From NCBI GenBank assembly GCA_902760595.1, contig CACWHI010000018.1, positions 1-39,810 on the forward strand: a stretch of 39,810 bases of DNA, given 5' to 3'. This stretch comes from an uncultured Eubacteriales bacterium. Its GTDB lineage: Bacteria > Bacillota > Clostridia > Christensenellales > Aristaeellaceae. The translations under genes were made by a program, and so were the position numbers. The notes under the pieces were generated by a model. The model did no database searches. It was not told the origin of the DNA and worked only from the letters and a program-made list of their open reading frames with translations. Below are positions 23,182-37,555 of the stretch, piece by piece (positions within the stretch are counted from its first letter, which is position 1; every line of letters begins with the position of its first letter).

Positions 23182-24078
23182 ATGAGTGTGAATGAAAATG
23201 TCAAAGGCAGTCCGAGCCATATCAGGGAGCACAACCCCATCCTGAACACCGTGATATTTATCGTGATGGCCGTCGTGGTCATCGCGTGCACCATTCCGTT
23301 CCTGTATATCATCGCCATGTCCTTCTCGTCCCCGGCGGCCATCACCAACAACCGCGTCTCCCTGTGGCCGGTGGACTTTACGCTGGAAGCGTACAAGAGC
23401 ATCTACGAGTACCCCCACTTTTTCAGGGCCTACGGGTACACCTTCCTCTTTACGTTCGGCGGCACGGCGATCGCTCTCGTCATGATGATCCTGTTTGCCT
23501 ATCCGCTGAGCAAGGACTGGCTGGCCGGTCAAAGTATCGTCATGAAGCTGGTCATTTTTTCCATGTTCTTCTCCGGCGGCCTGATCCCCAACTACCTGCT
23601 GATCAACAGCCTGCACCTGGTCGGCACCATATGGGCGATCCTGATCCCCTACGCCGTCAACCAGTTCAACCTGATCATCCTGATCAATTTCTTCAAATCG
23701 CTGCCCAACGAGCTGGAAGAGGCGGCGATCATCGACGGGCTGAGCTATTTCGGGATCCTGGTCCGCATCATCCTGCCGCTGTCCGGCGCGGCGCTGGCCA
23801 CGGTAGGCCTGTACACCGCCGTCTTTTTCTGGAACAACTGGTTCGCGCCGCTGATCTACCTGAAGAGCAGCCAGTATCCGGTGATGCTGCTGCTGCGCAA
23901 CATCGTCAACGGGCGCACCATGATCGTGGACAACGGCGGCATGGGTGAGAAATCCTCGCTGTCGATCTCCATCAAATCCGCCGTCATCATCCTGTCCTCC
24001 CTGCCGATCATCCTGCTGTATCCCTTCCTGCAGAAATACTTCGTCAAGGGCATGACCGTCGGAGCGGTGAAGGGCTGA
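23182..24078 (+). CDS. Sugar ABC transporter permease, YtcP/AraQ-type
   Basis: 298 aa second permease of the heterodimer. GAGGGGG precedes the ATG. The N-terminal segment NTVIFIVMAVVVIACTIPFL is followed by the family's PFLYIIAMSFSSPAAI, then further membrane segments. The EAA loop is EEAAIIDGLSYFGILVRIIL near residue 185. It ends FLQKYFVKGMTVGAVKG, the standard C-terminus of this class. The operon stops here without a nucleotide-binding subunit, as expected for transporters sharing an MsmX-like ATPase. Confidence 0.94.
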   Translation: MSVNENVKGSPSHIREHNPILNTVIFIVMAVVVIACTIPFLYIIAMSFSSPAAITNNRVSLWPVDFTLEAYKSIYEYPHFFRAYGYTFLFTFGGTAIALVMMILFAYPLSKDWLAGQSIVMKLVIFSMFFSGGLIPNYLLINSLHLVGTIWAILIPYAVNQFNLIILINFFKSLPNELEEAAIIDGLSYFGILVRIILPLSGAALATVGLYTAVFFWNNWFAPLIYLKSSQYPVMLLLRNIVNGRTMIVDNGGMGEKSSLSISIKSAVIILSSLPIILLYPFLQKYFVKGMTVGAVKG

Positions 24079-24203
24079 CCCGCCGGAAGCCATGCCGCGC
24101 CGGCTTCAGCCGCTGAATGCCTGAAAAGCAGTATATTACACTTTTGCCTGAAAAAGTAACAAAAACGTTAACAGAATTGTAAGCAAATCAACATCACTGT
24201 TAA

Positions 24204-24232
24204 TTGACTTGATATGTCATTTATGCTACCAT
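24204..24232 (+). promoter_or_regulatory. Promoter of the small SH3-like secreted protein gene
   Basis: TTGACT (24204-24209) and TACCAT (24227-24232) with a 17-bp spacer. TTAACAG (24168-24174) and CTGTTAA (24197-24203) form an inverted repeat ending at the -35 box, and GTAACAA precedes them, recalling the control region of the large SH3 protein. Confidence 0.65.
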
Positions 24233-24268
24233 TTCTACGATGACTCACTTGAATGGAGGTCGATCGTA

Positions 24269-25123
24269 ATGAAGTTTACGCGTATTTTGGCTATCATGAT
24301 GCTGGCGATCCTGCTGGTCGGCAGCGTGGTGCCGGCCGCGTCCGCCGTCACTTGGAAAGAGCCCTGGGATTTCGCCGGCGGCTATTATACCGAGGACTGG
24401 TCCAAGCACTTCGCCACCAAGAAGCTGACCACCAGCACCAAGGCGACGATGTACCGTGTGCGGGACCATGCCTACAACACCGATTCCAAGAAATTTGAGA
24501 AGGTCACCAGCCTGCGCGTCCGCTGGGAGCCCCGCGCCTATGTGCTGAACACCAAGGGCGCACAGATCCGGCGCTGGTTCACCCGCGACAACCGGCTGAC
24601 CTATACCTCGGCCCACTACAGCTACCTGTACTACAAGGCCGGAGACACGCTGGCCATCGTCGGCCAGACCAACGTGAACAAGCGCTGGTACGCGGTCAAT
24701 ATCGAAAAGACCCCGGTGAACCCCTATAACAAGACCTCGAAGAAGCGCATCGCGGACAAGCAGCTGTACGACATCATCGACAACTATGAAGGTCACTTCG
24801 GCTGGGTGTTCGGACGCTATGTGGTCAAAGCCAGCAAGAGCGGCGACTTCTACCTGAAGGTCAAGAAGAACACCAACCTGTACAAGAATCACTATTCTAC
24901 CTCGGCGGTCGCGTATACGGTGACCAAGGGCACCAAGCTGACCCCGACCTATACCAGCTGGCCGAAGGGCACGGTGCAGGAAGGCATCGCCGCGGACGAG
25001 AAATACGAGCTCAACGGCAAGCTGACCACCAGCAAGAAGGGCTATGTGTGGCACCAGGTCTCCTACAACGGGAGGAAGTACTGGGTCCGCAACGACGCTG
25101 TGACTGTAGTCGAAATGCCGTAA
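24269..25123 (+). CDS. Secreted basic SH3-like protein
   Basis: 284 aa exported protein. The start at 24269 (MKFTRILAIMMLAILLVGSV) follows TGGAGG; an ATG 20 codons upstream overlaps the promoter and is rejected. Signal cleavage is likely after ASA (residue 26). The mature protein is rich in Lys, Tyr and Trp and strongly basic. By eye it has two or three SH3-like stretches: around 45-130 with TMYRVRDHAYNT and SLRVRWEPRAY, a middle stretch ending GWVFGRYVV, and a last one ending VWHQVSYNGRKYWVRNDAV. No catalytic domain is seen. It probably binds cell wall or acidic surface polymers. It is monocistronic, between its promoter and a strong terminator. Confidence 0.75.
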   Translation: MKFTRILAIMMLAILLVGSVVPAASAVTWKEPWDFAGGYYTEDWSKHFATKKLTTSTKATMYRVRDHAYNTDSKKFEKVTSLRVRWEPRAYVLNTKGAQIRRWFTRDNRLTYTSAHYSYLYYKAGDTLAIVGQTNVNKRWYAVNIEKTPVNPYNKTSKKRIADKQLYDIIDNYEGHFGWVFGRYVVKASKSGDFYLKVKKNTNLYKNHYSTSAVAYTVTKGTKLTPTYTSWPKGTVQEGIAADEKYELNGKLTTSKKGYVWHQVSYNGRKYWVRNDAVTVVEMP

Positions 25124-25145
25124 CCTTCATCCCGAAATAACAATA

Positions 25146-25175
25146 CCTTCCCCCGGGTCCGGGGGAAGGCTTTTC
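25146..25175 (+). terminator. Terminator of the SH3-like protein gene
   Basis: A perfect 10-bp stem CCTTCCCCCG with CGGGGGAAGG, loop GGTC, then CTTTTC, 22 bp after the stop. Confidence 0.9.
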
Positions 25176-25200
25176 TATACCATGAACCGAGGACGAATCC

Positions 25201-25944
25201 ATGATCCCTGAATCTCTTGCGAGGACCGCCCTGCTGCTGGGCGAGGAAGCCCTGGAAAAGCTGAAAAACGCGCGGGTAGCCGTGTTCGGCGTCGGCGGCG
25301 TCGGCGGGTACTGCGTCGAAGCGCTGGCCCGCTCCGGCATCGGCGCGCTGGACCTGATCGACAGCGACACGGTGGCCCTGTCCAACCTGAACCGTCAGAT
25401 CATCGCCCTGCGCAGCACCGTCGGCCGGCTGAAGGTGGAGGTCGCGGCGGAGCGTGTGCGCGACATCAATCCGGACTGCCGGGTGACCGTATACCCCATC
25501 TTTTACCTGCCGGAGACGAGGGACCGGTTTGATTTTCGCGCCTATGACTATGTGGTAGACTGCATCGATACCGTCAAGGGCAAGCTGGCCCTGGCCGAGC
25601 AGGCGCAGGAGGCGGGAACGCCGATCATCAGCGCCATGGGCGCGGGCAATAAGCTCGATCCCACACGATTTGAGATCGCGGATATTTACGAGACCTCCGT
25701 CTGCCCCCTGGCCCGCGTGATGCGCACCGAATGCAGGAAGCGCGGCATCCGGCGCCTCAAGGTCGTCTACTCCAGGGAAACGCCGCTGGCGCCGCGCGAT
25801 ACCGGCTCCAATGAAAAAAAGGGGGCGCATCCCGCCCCCGGTTCCATCGCTTTCGTTCCCTCCGTCGCCGGCCTGATCCTCGCCGGCGAGGTGATCAGGG
25901 AGCTGATCGCTTCAACAGCTGTTCAAACCCCGGTTATTGAGTGA
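25201..25944 (+). CDS. tcdA: tRNA threonylcarbamoyladenosine dehydratase
   Basis: 247 aa E1-like (ThiF/MoeB superfamily) enzyme that cyclises t6A37 of tRNA to ct6A using ATP. The nucleotide-binding motif VFGVGGVGGYCVEALARSG is at residues 29-47, then LIDSDTVALSNLNRQI, the DCIDTVKGK turn, SAMGAGNKLDP, and CPLARVMRTECRKRGI, all typical of TcdA/YgdL. GAGG lies 8 nt before the ATG. Its 3' end overlaps the convergent antitoxin gene by 11 bp. Confidence 0.92.
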   Translation: MIPESLARTALLLGEEALEKLKNARVAVFGVGGVGGYCVEALARSGIGALDLIDSDTVALSNLNRQIIALRSTVGRLKVEVAAERVRDINPDCRVTVYPIFYLPETRDRFDFRAYDYVVDCIDTVKGKLALAEQAQEAGTPIISAMGAGNKLDPTRFEIADIYETSVCPLARVMRTECRKRGIRRLKVVYSRETPLAPRDTGSNEKKGAHPAPGSIAFVPSVAGLILAGEVIRELIASTAVQTPVIE

Positions 25945-26254
25945 TCAGTATCCCCATATCCTCCGCGAAACGAGGATGGGATTTCATCAGCCCCAGTATT
26001 CTTCTGGCGGCACCGTCCGGCCGGCTTCGGCCGCCTTCCCACGCTTCGATCGATTTTGCAGATACGCCGATGCAAGCCGCAAAAACCTTCTGCGTCATGC
26101 CTGTTTCTTTGCGCAGTTCCTTGATCTGCTGCGGCGTAAAGGTTTCCGGCTCCCTGACTGTGCGCTTGTGAATTATCGCGCCGGTTTCCTTGCCTTCCGC
26201 TATTTCAATGAGCTCGTTCAACGAAGACATGATATCCTTGCACACTTCAGACAT
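25934..26254 (-). CDS. HTH-type antitoxin (HigA/NadS-like)
   Basis: 106 aa. The C-terminal half is an XRE-type helix-turn-helix: TPQQIKELRKETGMTQKVFA, GVSAKSIEAWEGGRSRPDG, then AARRIL. The N-terminal 45 residues are a short helical arm. AAGGAGG sits inside the end of the toxin gene and the ATG follows its stop by 3 nt, so the two are translationally linked in toxin-first order as in higBA. The protein should neutralise the toxin and repress the promoter at 26652-26679, possibly through the palindrome at 26628-26642. Confidence 0.88.
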   Translation of the reverse strand: MSEVCKDIMSSLNELIEIAEGKETGAIIHKRTVREPETFTPQQIKELRKETGMTQKVFAACIGVSAKSIEAWEGGRSRPDGAARRILGLMKSHPRFAEDMGILITQ

Positions 26255-26257
26255 AAA

Positions 26258-26626
26258 TCATTCCTCCTTCTGTGCGGGACGATTATAATAAGAGTCAAGG
26301 ATCTGCATAGCTTTCCTGATCGTGTTTCTTTCCGCCTGTGTCAGGTCGGACTTATCTGACTTGGCATACGCGGCCAAACCGCATATCTTCTGACCTATTT
26401 CAAAATCCACATATATTACGCGGCTCGACCCGCTCTTGCCGCGCCCTTCATACTCAAAACGCAGCTTCCTGGCCCCGCCGGTGCCCTGAATCACCGCTCC
26501 GGCTTTAGGGTCAGATAACAGCACATCCTCTAACCGGGATAGATCATCGTCTGTAAAACCACAACGGTGCCAGCCAGCCAAAAAGGCGGTCGTCCAGATA
26601 AACTCCCTGGTCACTTCATCCTCCAT
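26258..26626 (-). CDS. RelE/HigB-like toxin
   Basis: 122 aa. Family signature: LSRLEDVLLSDPKAGAVIQ, GTGGARKLRFEYEGRGKSGS, RVIYVDF and a C-terminal LTQAERNTIRKAM, as in RelE-type mRNA-interfering toxins paired with HTH antitoxins. Start choice is open: the ATG at 26626 has no clear ribosome site, whereas a GTG at 26614 follows GGAGG by 5 nt and would give 118 aa. The frame is intact, unlike the ParE toxin upstream in the window. Confidence 0.88.
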   Translation of the reverse strand: MEDEVTREFIWTTAFLAGWHRCGFTDDDLSRLEDVLLSDPKAGAVIQGTGGARKLRFEYEGRGKSGSSRVIYVDFEIGQKICGLAAYAKSDKSDLTQAERNTIRKAMQILDSYYNRPAQKEE

Positions 26627-26627
26627 G

Positions 26628-26642
26628 CCCTTAAAATAAGGG
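26628..26642. promoter_or_regulatory. 15-bp palindrome, candidate toxin-antitoxin operator
   Basis: CCCTTAAAATAAGGG, perfect 6-bp arms, lies between the -10 box (26652-26657) and the toxin start, close to the expected transcription start. It suits autorepression by the HTH antitoxin. Confidence 0.5.
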
Positions 26643-26651
26643 GATGCTTTT

Positions 26652-26679
26652 ATTATAAATGATGACTGCTAAATGTCAA
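26652..26679 (-). promoter_or_regulatory. Sigma-A promoter of the toxin-antitoxin operon
   Basis: TTGACA (26674-26679) and TATAAT (26652-26657) on the minus strand with a 16-bp spacer. The -35 box overlaps the stop codon of the upstream methyltransferase-like gene. Confidence 0.85.
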
Positions 26680-27593
26680 GTGGTTCCTTCATTTTCGTCA
26701 AGTACAAGATTTCTCAGAAAGATCAGCATATCCTCCTCGATCCAATAGCGGAAGACTGTGCCGGGACAGCGGGAAGCCAGTCGGCGCAGTTCCATATACA
26801 TGGGCAGGCCGTCCCCCACATCGTGCCACAGGTCGGCGAAGACGTAATCCGTTCCGGCCAGCGGCGCGTGCTCCCGCAGATAAGCGAACGCGTCACTCCG
26901 CACGATCCGAATCTTCCCCGGATCAGGGAACTGCGGCAGCAGGTGCCGCTCAAACAGCGAGATCAGGCAGGCGCTCTGCTCGACGACAGTGACCGATGTC
27001 ACCTCTTGGCGGATCGAAGCCAGAAAGGCGAAATAACCCAGCCCCAGGCCGCAGGCAAGCACGTTTCCGCGCGCTTCTGCGGCCTCTTTTCGCATGGTCA
27101 GGATCTCGTTGGGCGTGACGGTCATCCATTCCCGCCCGTTTTCAAGCACGGCCGGATAGGTATAGGGCTCCGTGAAATAGCCGATCGCCGGCAGCTCGCG
27201 CCCATCCGGCAGCAGCCGTGTGTGCCCGCAGGGAAAAAGCTGGTACGGCTCGTACCGCATCACGCGGAAGCTCCAGCTCCCCTCGGTGATCTCCGGAAAA
27301 CGGATCCGGCTGAGGTAAGGATCCTCCCTGAACTCGTCCGGGCTGACCCTCCGCAGCGCGGGCTTCAGGTAGCGCTCGGCGAAGCGCCTGTCATGGGTGC
27401 CCAAAGCGGCGTCCAGCAGCAGCGGGAACGCCTCGTCGCAGGCCAGCCCGCTGTCAGCGGCAAAGGCGGACACCTCTCCCGACGTAAACACGGGCTGCGG
27501 CGCGTTCAGCAGCCGGGCGAACCGCTCGGCGGCGTCAAGGTTCTCCTCCGACATCCGCTTCAGCTCTGCCGTGTCGTCATGAAAGAAATCCAT
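26676..27593 (-). CDS. Putative SAM-dependent methyltransferase-like protein
   Basis: 305 aa from the ATG at 27593 (MDFFHDDTAELKRMSEENLD); a TTG at 27620 overlapping the cyclophilin stop could add nine residues, and neither has a strong ribosome site. The N-terminal half is helical and unrecognised. From about residue 175 there is a Rossmann fold resembling class I methyltransferases or spermidine synthase: NVLACGLGLGYFAFLAS (motif I), TSVTVVEQSACLISLFE (acidic residue after strand 2), IRIVRSDAFAYL, then YVFADLWHD. No motif indicates a substrate. It directly follows the cyclophilin gene and is probably co-transcribed with it. Confidence 0.6.
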   Translation of the reverse strand: MDFFHDDTAELKRMSEENLDAAERFARLLNAPQPVFTSGEVSAFAADSGLACDEAFPLLLDAALGTHDRRFAERYLKPALRRVSPDEFREDPYLSRIRFPEITEGSWSFRVMRYEPYQLFPCGHTRLLPDGRELPAIGYFTEPYTYPAVLENGREWMTVTPNEILTMRKEAAEARGNVLACGLGLGYFAFLASIRQEVTSVTVVEQSACLISLFERHLLPQFPDPGKIRIVRSDAFAYLREHAPLAGTDYVFADLWHDVGDGLPMYMELRRLASRCPGTVFRYWIEEDMLIFLRNLVLDENEGTT

Positions 27594-27612
27594 ATCCCGT
27601 CCGGCAGGTAAG

Positions 27613-28683
27613 TCACTCAAATACCAGGCTGTCCAGCATGGCGCTCACGTCCGCGTAATACGGATCGTCCGAACCGCCGTTGAACACAAACTGATAAATG
27701 CAGCCGTGATACGCGCCGATATAGATGGTCCGCTCGCCGCTCTCCGCCTGGATCGCGGCCCTGTAGAACGGCGCGCCGCCGAGCTCGTGCGGAGCGGAAG
27801 TATCGGTATCCACGCGGATGAGACCCAGCTTGATGGCCGCCTCCGTATCCAGCGTTTCGCGGGTGTAGCCCATCTGGGTCAGCCGGTCGGCGTAACGCTG
27901 CCAGACATCCATGCCGACCATCGTCATCCCCTTGCCGGGATCGGCCGCGGGCTGGAAGAAAGAAGTATTCGCCTGGGGATAGCCGGTGCGGTTCCAGCCC
28001 TCAGCCACCCGGAAGGAAGCCCGGGTAAAGGGATCACGGTACTCTGTCCCCGCCCTGCCGTTCGCCTGCTCAGCCGCTTTTGCCTGTTCAGCTTCTTCCG
28101 CGGTGGCCACACGGATACCGGAAATCACCGGCTGGTCCGCCTTGAGGACGGTGCCGTTATTGTCCTGGACTGGTGTCAGCAGACAGACCTGATCCACAGC
28201 GGGCATGCCGCAGAGCACCTTCCCGAAAGCGGCGTAGGCGCCGTCCAGATGCGGCGCGTTCGCATGCATGATGAAAAACTGGGAGGAGGCGCTGTTCATA
28301 TCGGAGGAACGGGCCATGGACAGTACGCCCCGGTCATGCTTGAGCGGGTTCTCCACCCCGTTCTGGGAAAACTCGCCCATGATGGTCTGGGCGCTGCCAC
28401 CGGTGCCGTTGCCCAGCGGATCCCCGCCCTGGATCATGAAGCCCGAGATGATACGGTGGAAGGTGAGGCCGTCATAAAACTTATCGTTGACCAGCTTCAG
28501 GAAGTTTTCCACGGTGATCGGCGCGTACTCCGGATACAGCTCCGCGTAGATATCGCCGTAATCCCGGATGGAAATACAGATGAGCGGATGCTCCGCGGCC
28601 ATTTCGGCCGACGCGGGTACGGCGTCAGTCAGCATGAGCGCCAGGATCAGGGCGGCAATGAGAACGATACGATTCTTCTTCAT
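27613..28683 (-). CDS. Exported cyclophilin-type peptidyl-prolyl isomerase with C-terminal extension
   Basis: 356 aa. Signal peptide MKKNRIVLIAALILALM, cleavage near ASA (residue 26), no lipobox. Residues 35-195 are a cyclophilin domain with the active-site FHRIISGFMIQGGDP, the SASSQFFIMHANAPHLDG segment and AAFGKVLCGM. It catalyses proline isomerisation in exported proteins. From about 220 a separate 135-residue domain follows, with ASFRVAEGWNRTGYPQANTS and GERTIYIGAYHGCIYQFVFN, which resembles PsbP-like lipoprotein folds by eye but is not firmly assigned. GGGAG precedes the ATG. It lies just after the rpoC terminator; only a weak -10-like TATAAC is visible, so some read-through from rpoBC is possible. 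Confidence 0.88.
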   Translation of the reverse strand: MKKNRIVLIAALILALMLTDAVPASAEMAAEHPLICISIRDYGDIYAELYPEYAPITVENFLKLVNDKFYDGLTFHRIISGFMIQGGDPLGNGTGGSAQTIMGEFSQNGVENPLKHDRGVLSMARSSDMNSASSQFFIMHANAPHLDGAYAAFGKVLCGMPAVDQVCLLTPVQDNNGTVLKADQPVISGIRVATAEEAEQAKAAEQANGRAGTEYRDPFTRASFRVAEGWNRTGYPQANTSFFQPAADPGKGMTMVGMDVWQRYADRLTQMGYTRETLDTEAAIKLGLIRVDTDTSAPHELGGAPFYRAAIQAESGERTIYIGAYHGCIYQFVFNGGSDDPYYADVSAMLDSLVFE

Positions 28684-28701
28684 GATAATCTCCCGTTATA
28701 G

Positions 28702-28740
28702 AAATAGAAAAGCGCCTGCCCGGCAGGGCCGGACAGGCGC
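28702..28740 (-). terminator. Terminator of the rpoBC operon
   Basis: On the minus strand, GCGCCTGTCCGG and CCGGGCAGGCGC pair with one mismatch around a short loop and are followed by TTTTCTATTTC, beginning 8 bp past the rpoC stop. Confidence 0.9.
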
Positions 28741-28748
28741 CGATCAAC

Positions 28749-32336
<3,588 letters not shown>

Positions 32337-32350
32337 TGGCAGCACTCCCC

Positions 32351-36076
<3,726 letters not shown>

Positions 36077-36198
36077 AATACGAATCACTCCTTTATGCTG
36101 CTCAGTGCAACCCTCGACCCTATCGGCTCTCCTGAAACGACAGGGTGTTTGGAAGGCAATAAAAACCCGGCATCAAGTCGACACTGATGCAATCATAA

Positions 36199-36227
36199 AT
36201 AATAGCATAAGAAGTGTGCGGTGTCAA
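36199..36227 (-). promoter_or_regulatory. Sigma-A promoter of rpoBC
   Basis: TTGACA (36222-36227) and TATTAT (36199-36204) on the minus strand with a 17-bp spacer, giving a leader of about 115 nt. ACCCT and AGGGT segments in that leader (near 36117-36143) could form a stem. Confidence 0.87.
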
Positions 36228-36249
36228 GAAAAATTTTCCGAAAAAATGT

Positions 36250-36278
36250 TTGACATCTTGACAATTCAATGCTATGAT
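36250..36278 (+). promoter_or_regulatory. Sigma-A promoter of the str operon
   Basis: TTGACA (36250-36255) and TATGAT (36273-36278) with a 17-bp spacer. Back-to-back with the rpoB promoter: the two -35 boxes are 22 bp apart. The 155-nt leader to rpsL holds a small CCTCTA/TAGAGG stem (36393-36410) and no gene. Confidence 0.87.
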
Positions 36279-36440
36279 ATCAAAGTTGCCTGCTTTGCGG
36301 GCGTTGTTTGAGTGCCAGACGGCCTGTCTCCGCTCAGACAAAACACTTCGACTATATATTCCCGAGGGTTGCGGGGATGTTATAGGAGGAGATGCCTCTA
36401 CTGAAATAGAGGACTCCGATAAATTACGGGAGGTGCTCTC

Positions 36441-36815
36441 ATGCCCACGATCAATCAGTTGATCCGCAAGGGACGGGAAAAGGTGGTCAACAAGTCGACC
36501 GCACCCATCCTGCAGGGGTGTCCGCAGAAGCGCGGCGTCTGCCTGAGCGTCAAAACCACGACGCCCAAGAAGCCGAATTCCGCTCTGCGCAAAATCGCGA
36601 GAATCCGTCTGACGAACCAGATTGAAGGTACCTGCTACATTCCGGGTATCGGTCACAATCTGCAGGAGCACAGCGTTGTGCTCATCCGCGGCGGCCGTGT
36701 TCGCGATCTGCCTGGCGTCCGCTACCACATCATTCGCGGCGCGCTGGACACTGCCGGCGTTGCGAAGCGCAATCAGGGTCGTTCGCTCTACGGCGCAAAA
36801 CGTCCCAAGAAGTAA
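36441..36815 (+). CDS. rpsL: 30S ribosomal protein S12
   Basis: 124 aa without the insertion found in some Firmicute S12 proteins, giving the same residue numbering as E. coli. GGGAGGTG precedes the ATG. The decoding-centre loop [13 protein letters not shown] has lysine at 43, the streptomycin-sensitive state. The second loop reads [13 protein letters not shown], with arginine at 88 (codon CGC, 36702-36704) where most bacteria have lysine; Lys88Arg is a known streptomycin-resistance change. D89, methylthiolated in many bacteria, is present. It is the first gene of the str operon, followed after an unusually long 213-bp gap by rpsG. Confidence 0.97.
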   Translation: MPTINQLIRKGREKVVNKSTAPILQGCPQKRGVCLSVKTTTPKKPNSALRKIARIRLTNQIEGTCYIPGIGHNLQEHSVVLIRGGRVRDLPGVRYHIIRGALDTAGVAKRNQGRSLYGAKRPKK

Positions 36816-37028
36816 TGGCGGGTTTTCGTCGGAGGCTTTGAACCGAACCGCTGTCAGGACAGTCTGAGCAGGCTTCCCTTTTTCTGGAACGGGAAAAGCG
36901 GGGAACAGGCCTGCCAACGCACTTATCCGGCACCGTACAAACTTCGGAGCGGCGTGATGCTGACGCGCTGCGGACGGCCGGCCAGAGACTGATGACGAAA
37001 CGAACGCCCCATTTTAAGGAGGGAAACT

Positions 37029-37499
37029 ATGCCCCGTCGTGGATTTGTCCCGAAGCGCGAGGTGCTGCCCGATCCTATTTACGGGACCGTGGTGGTCACG
37101 AAGCTGATTAACCAGATCATGCTTGACGGCAAGCGCGGCACGGCCCAGCAGGTGTGCTACGACGCTTTCGAAATGATCAAGCAGAAGACCGATAAAGACC
37201 CCAACGAAGTCTTCCAGGCGGCTCTCAACAACGTGATGCCCCAGCTGGAAGTCAAGGCCCGCCGCGTGGGCGGCGCCACCTATCAGGTTCCTATGGAGAT
37301 TCGTCCGGAACGCCGTCAGACCCTGGGCCTGCGCTGGATCGTTGAATTCAGCCGCACCCGCGGTGAGAAGACCATGTCCGAGCGTCTGGCCGCCGAACTG
37401 ATGGATGCCGCCAACAACACCGGCAACGCCGTGAAGCGCAAGGAAGAAATGCACCGCATGGCCGAAGCCAACAAGGCCTTCGCGCACTATCGCTGGTAA
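37029..37499 (+). CDS. rpsG: 30S ribosomal protein S7
   Basis: 156 aa, standard length. It binds the 3' major domain of 16S rRNA and starts head assembly. Starts [19 protein letters not shown], with the conserved VGGATYQVP and the C-terminal [22 protein letters not shown] lies 6 nt before the ATG. The preceding 213 bp contain inverted GCAGGC/GCCTGC segments (36869-36925) that could form an S7-responsive structure, as known in E. coli; this is not shown here. Confidence 0.98.
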   Translation: MPRRGFVPKREVLPDPIYGTVVVTKLINQIMLDGKRGTAQQVCYDAFEMIKQKTDKDPNEVFQAALNNVMPQLEVKARRVGGATYQVPMEIRPERRQTLGLRWIVEFSRTRGEKTMSERLAAELMDAANNTGNAVKRKEEMHRMAEANKAFAHYRW

Positions 37500-37555
37500 T
37501 TTCATCCATCAAAAAAGAACTCAGGTAACTGCCTGAAGGAGTATTAGGTAATCAT

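Noticed and set aside
36391..36408. A five-codon leader peptide frame (ATGCCTCTACTGAAATAG) before rpsL.
   Set aside because: The AGGAGG is only 2 nt from the ATG, too close for normal initiation, and the segment is better explained as a small stem.
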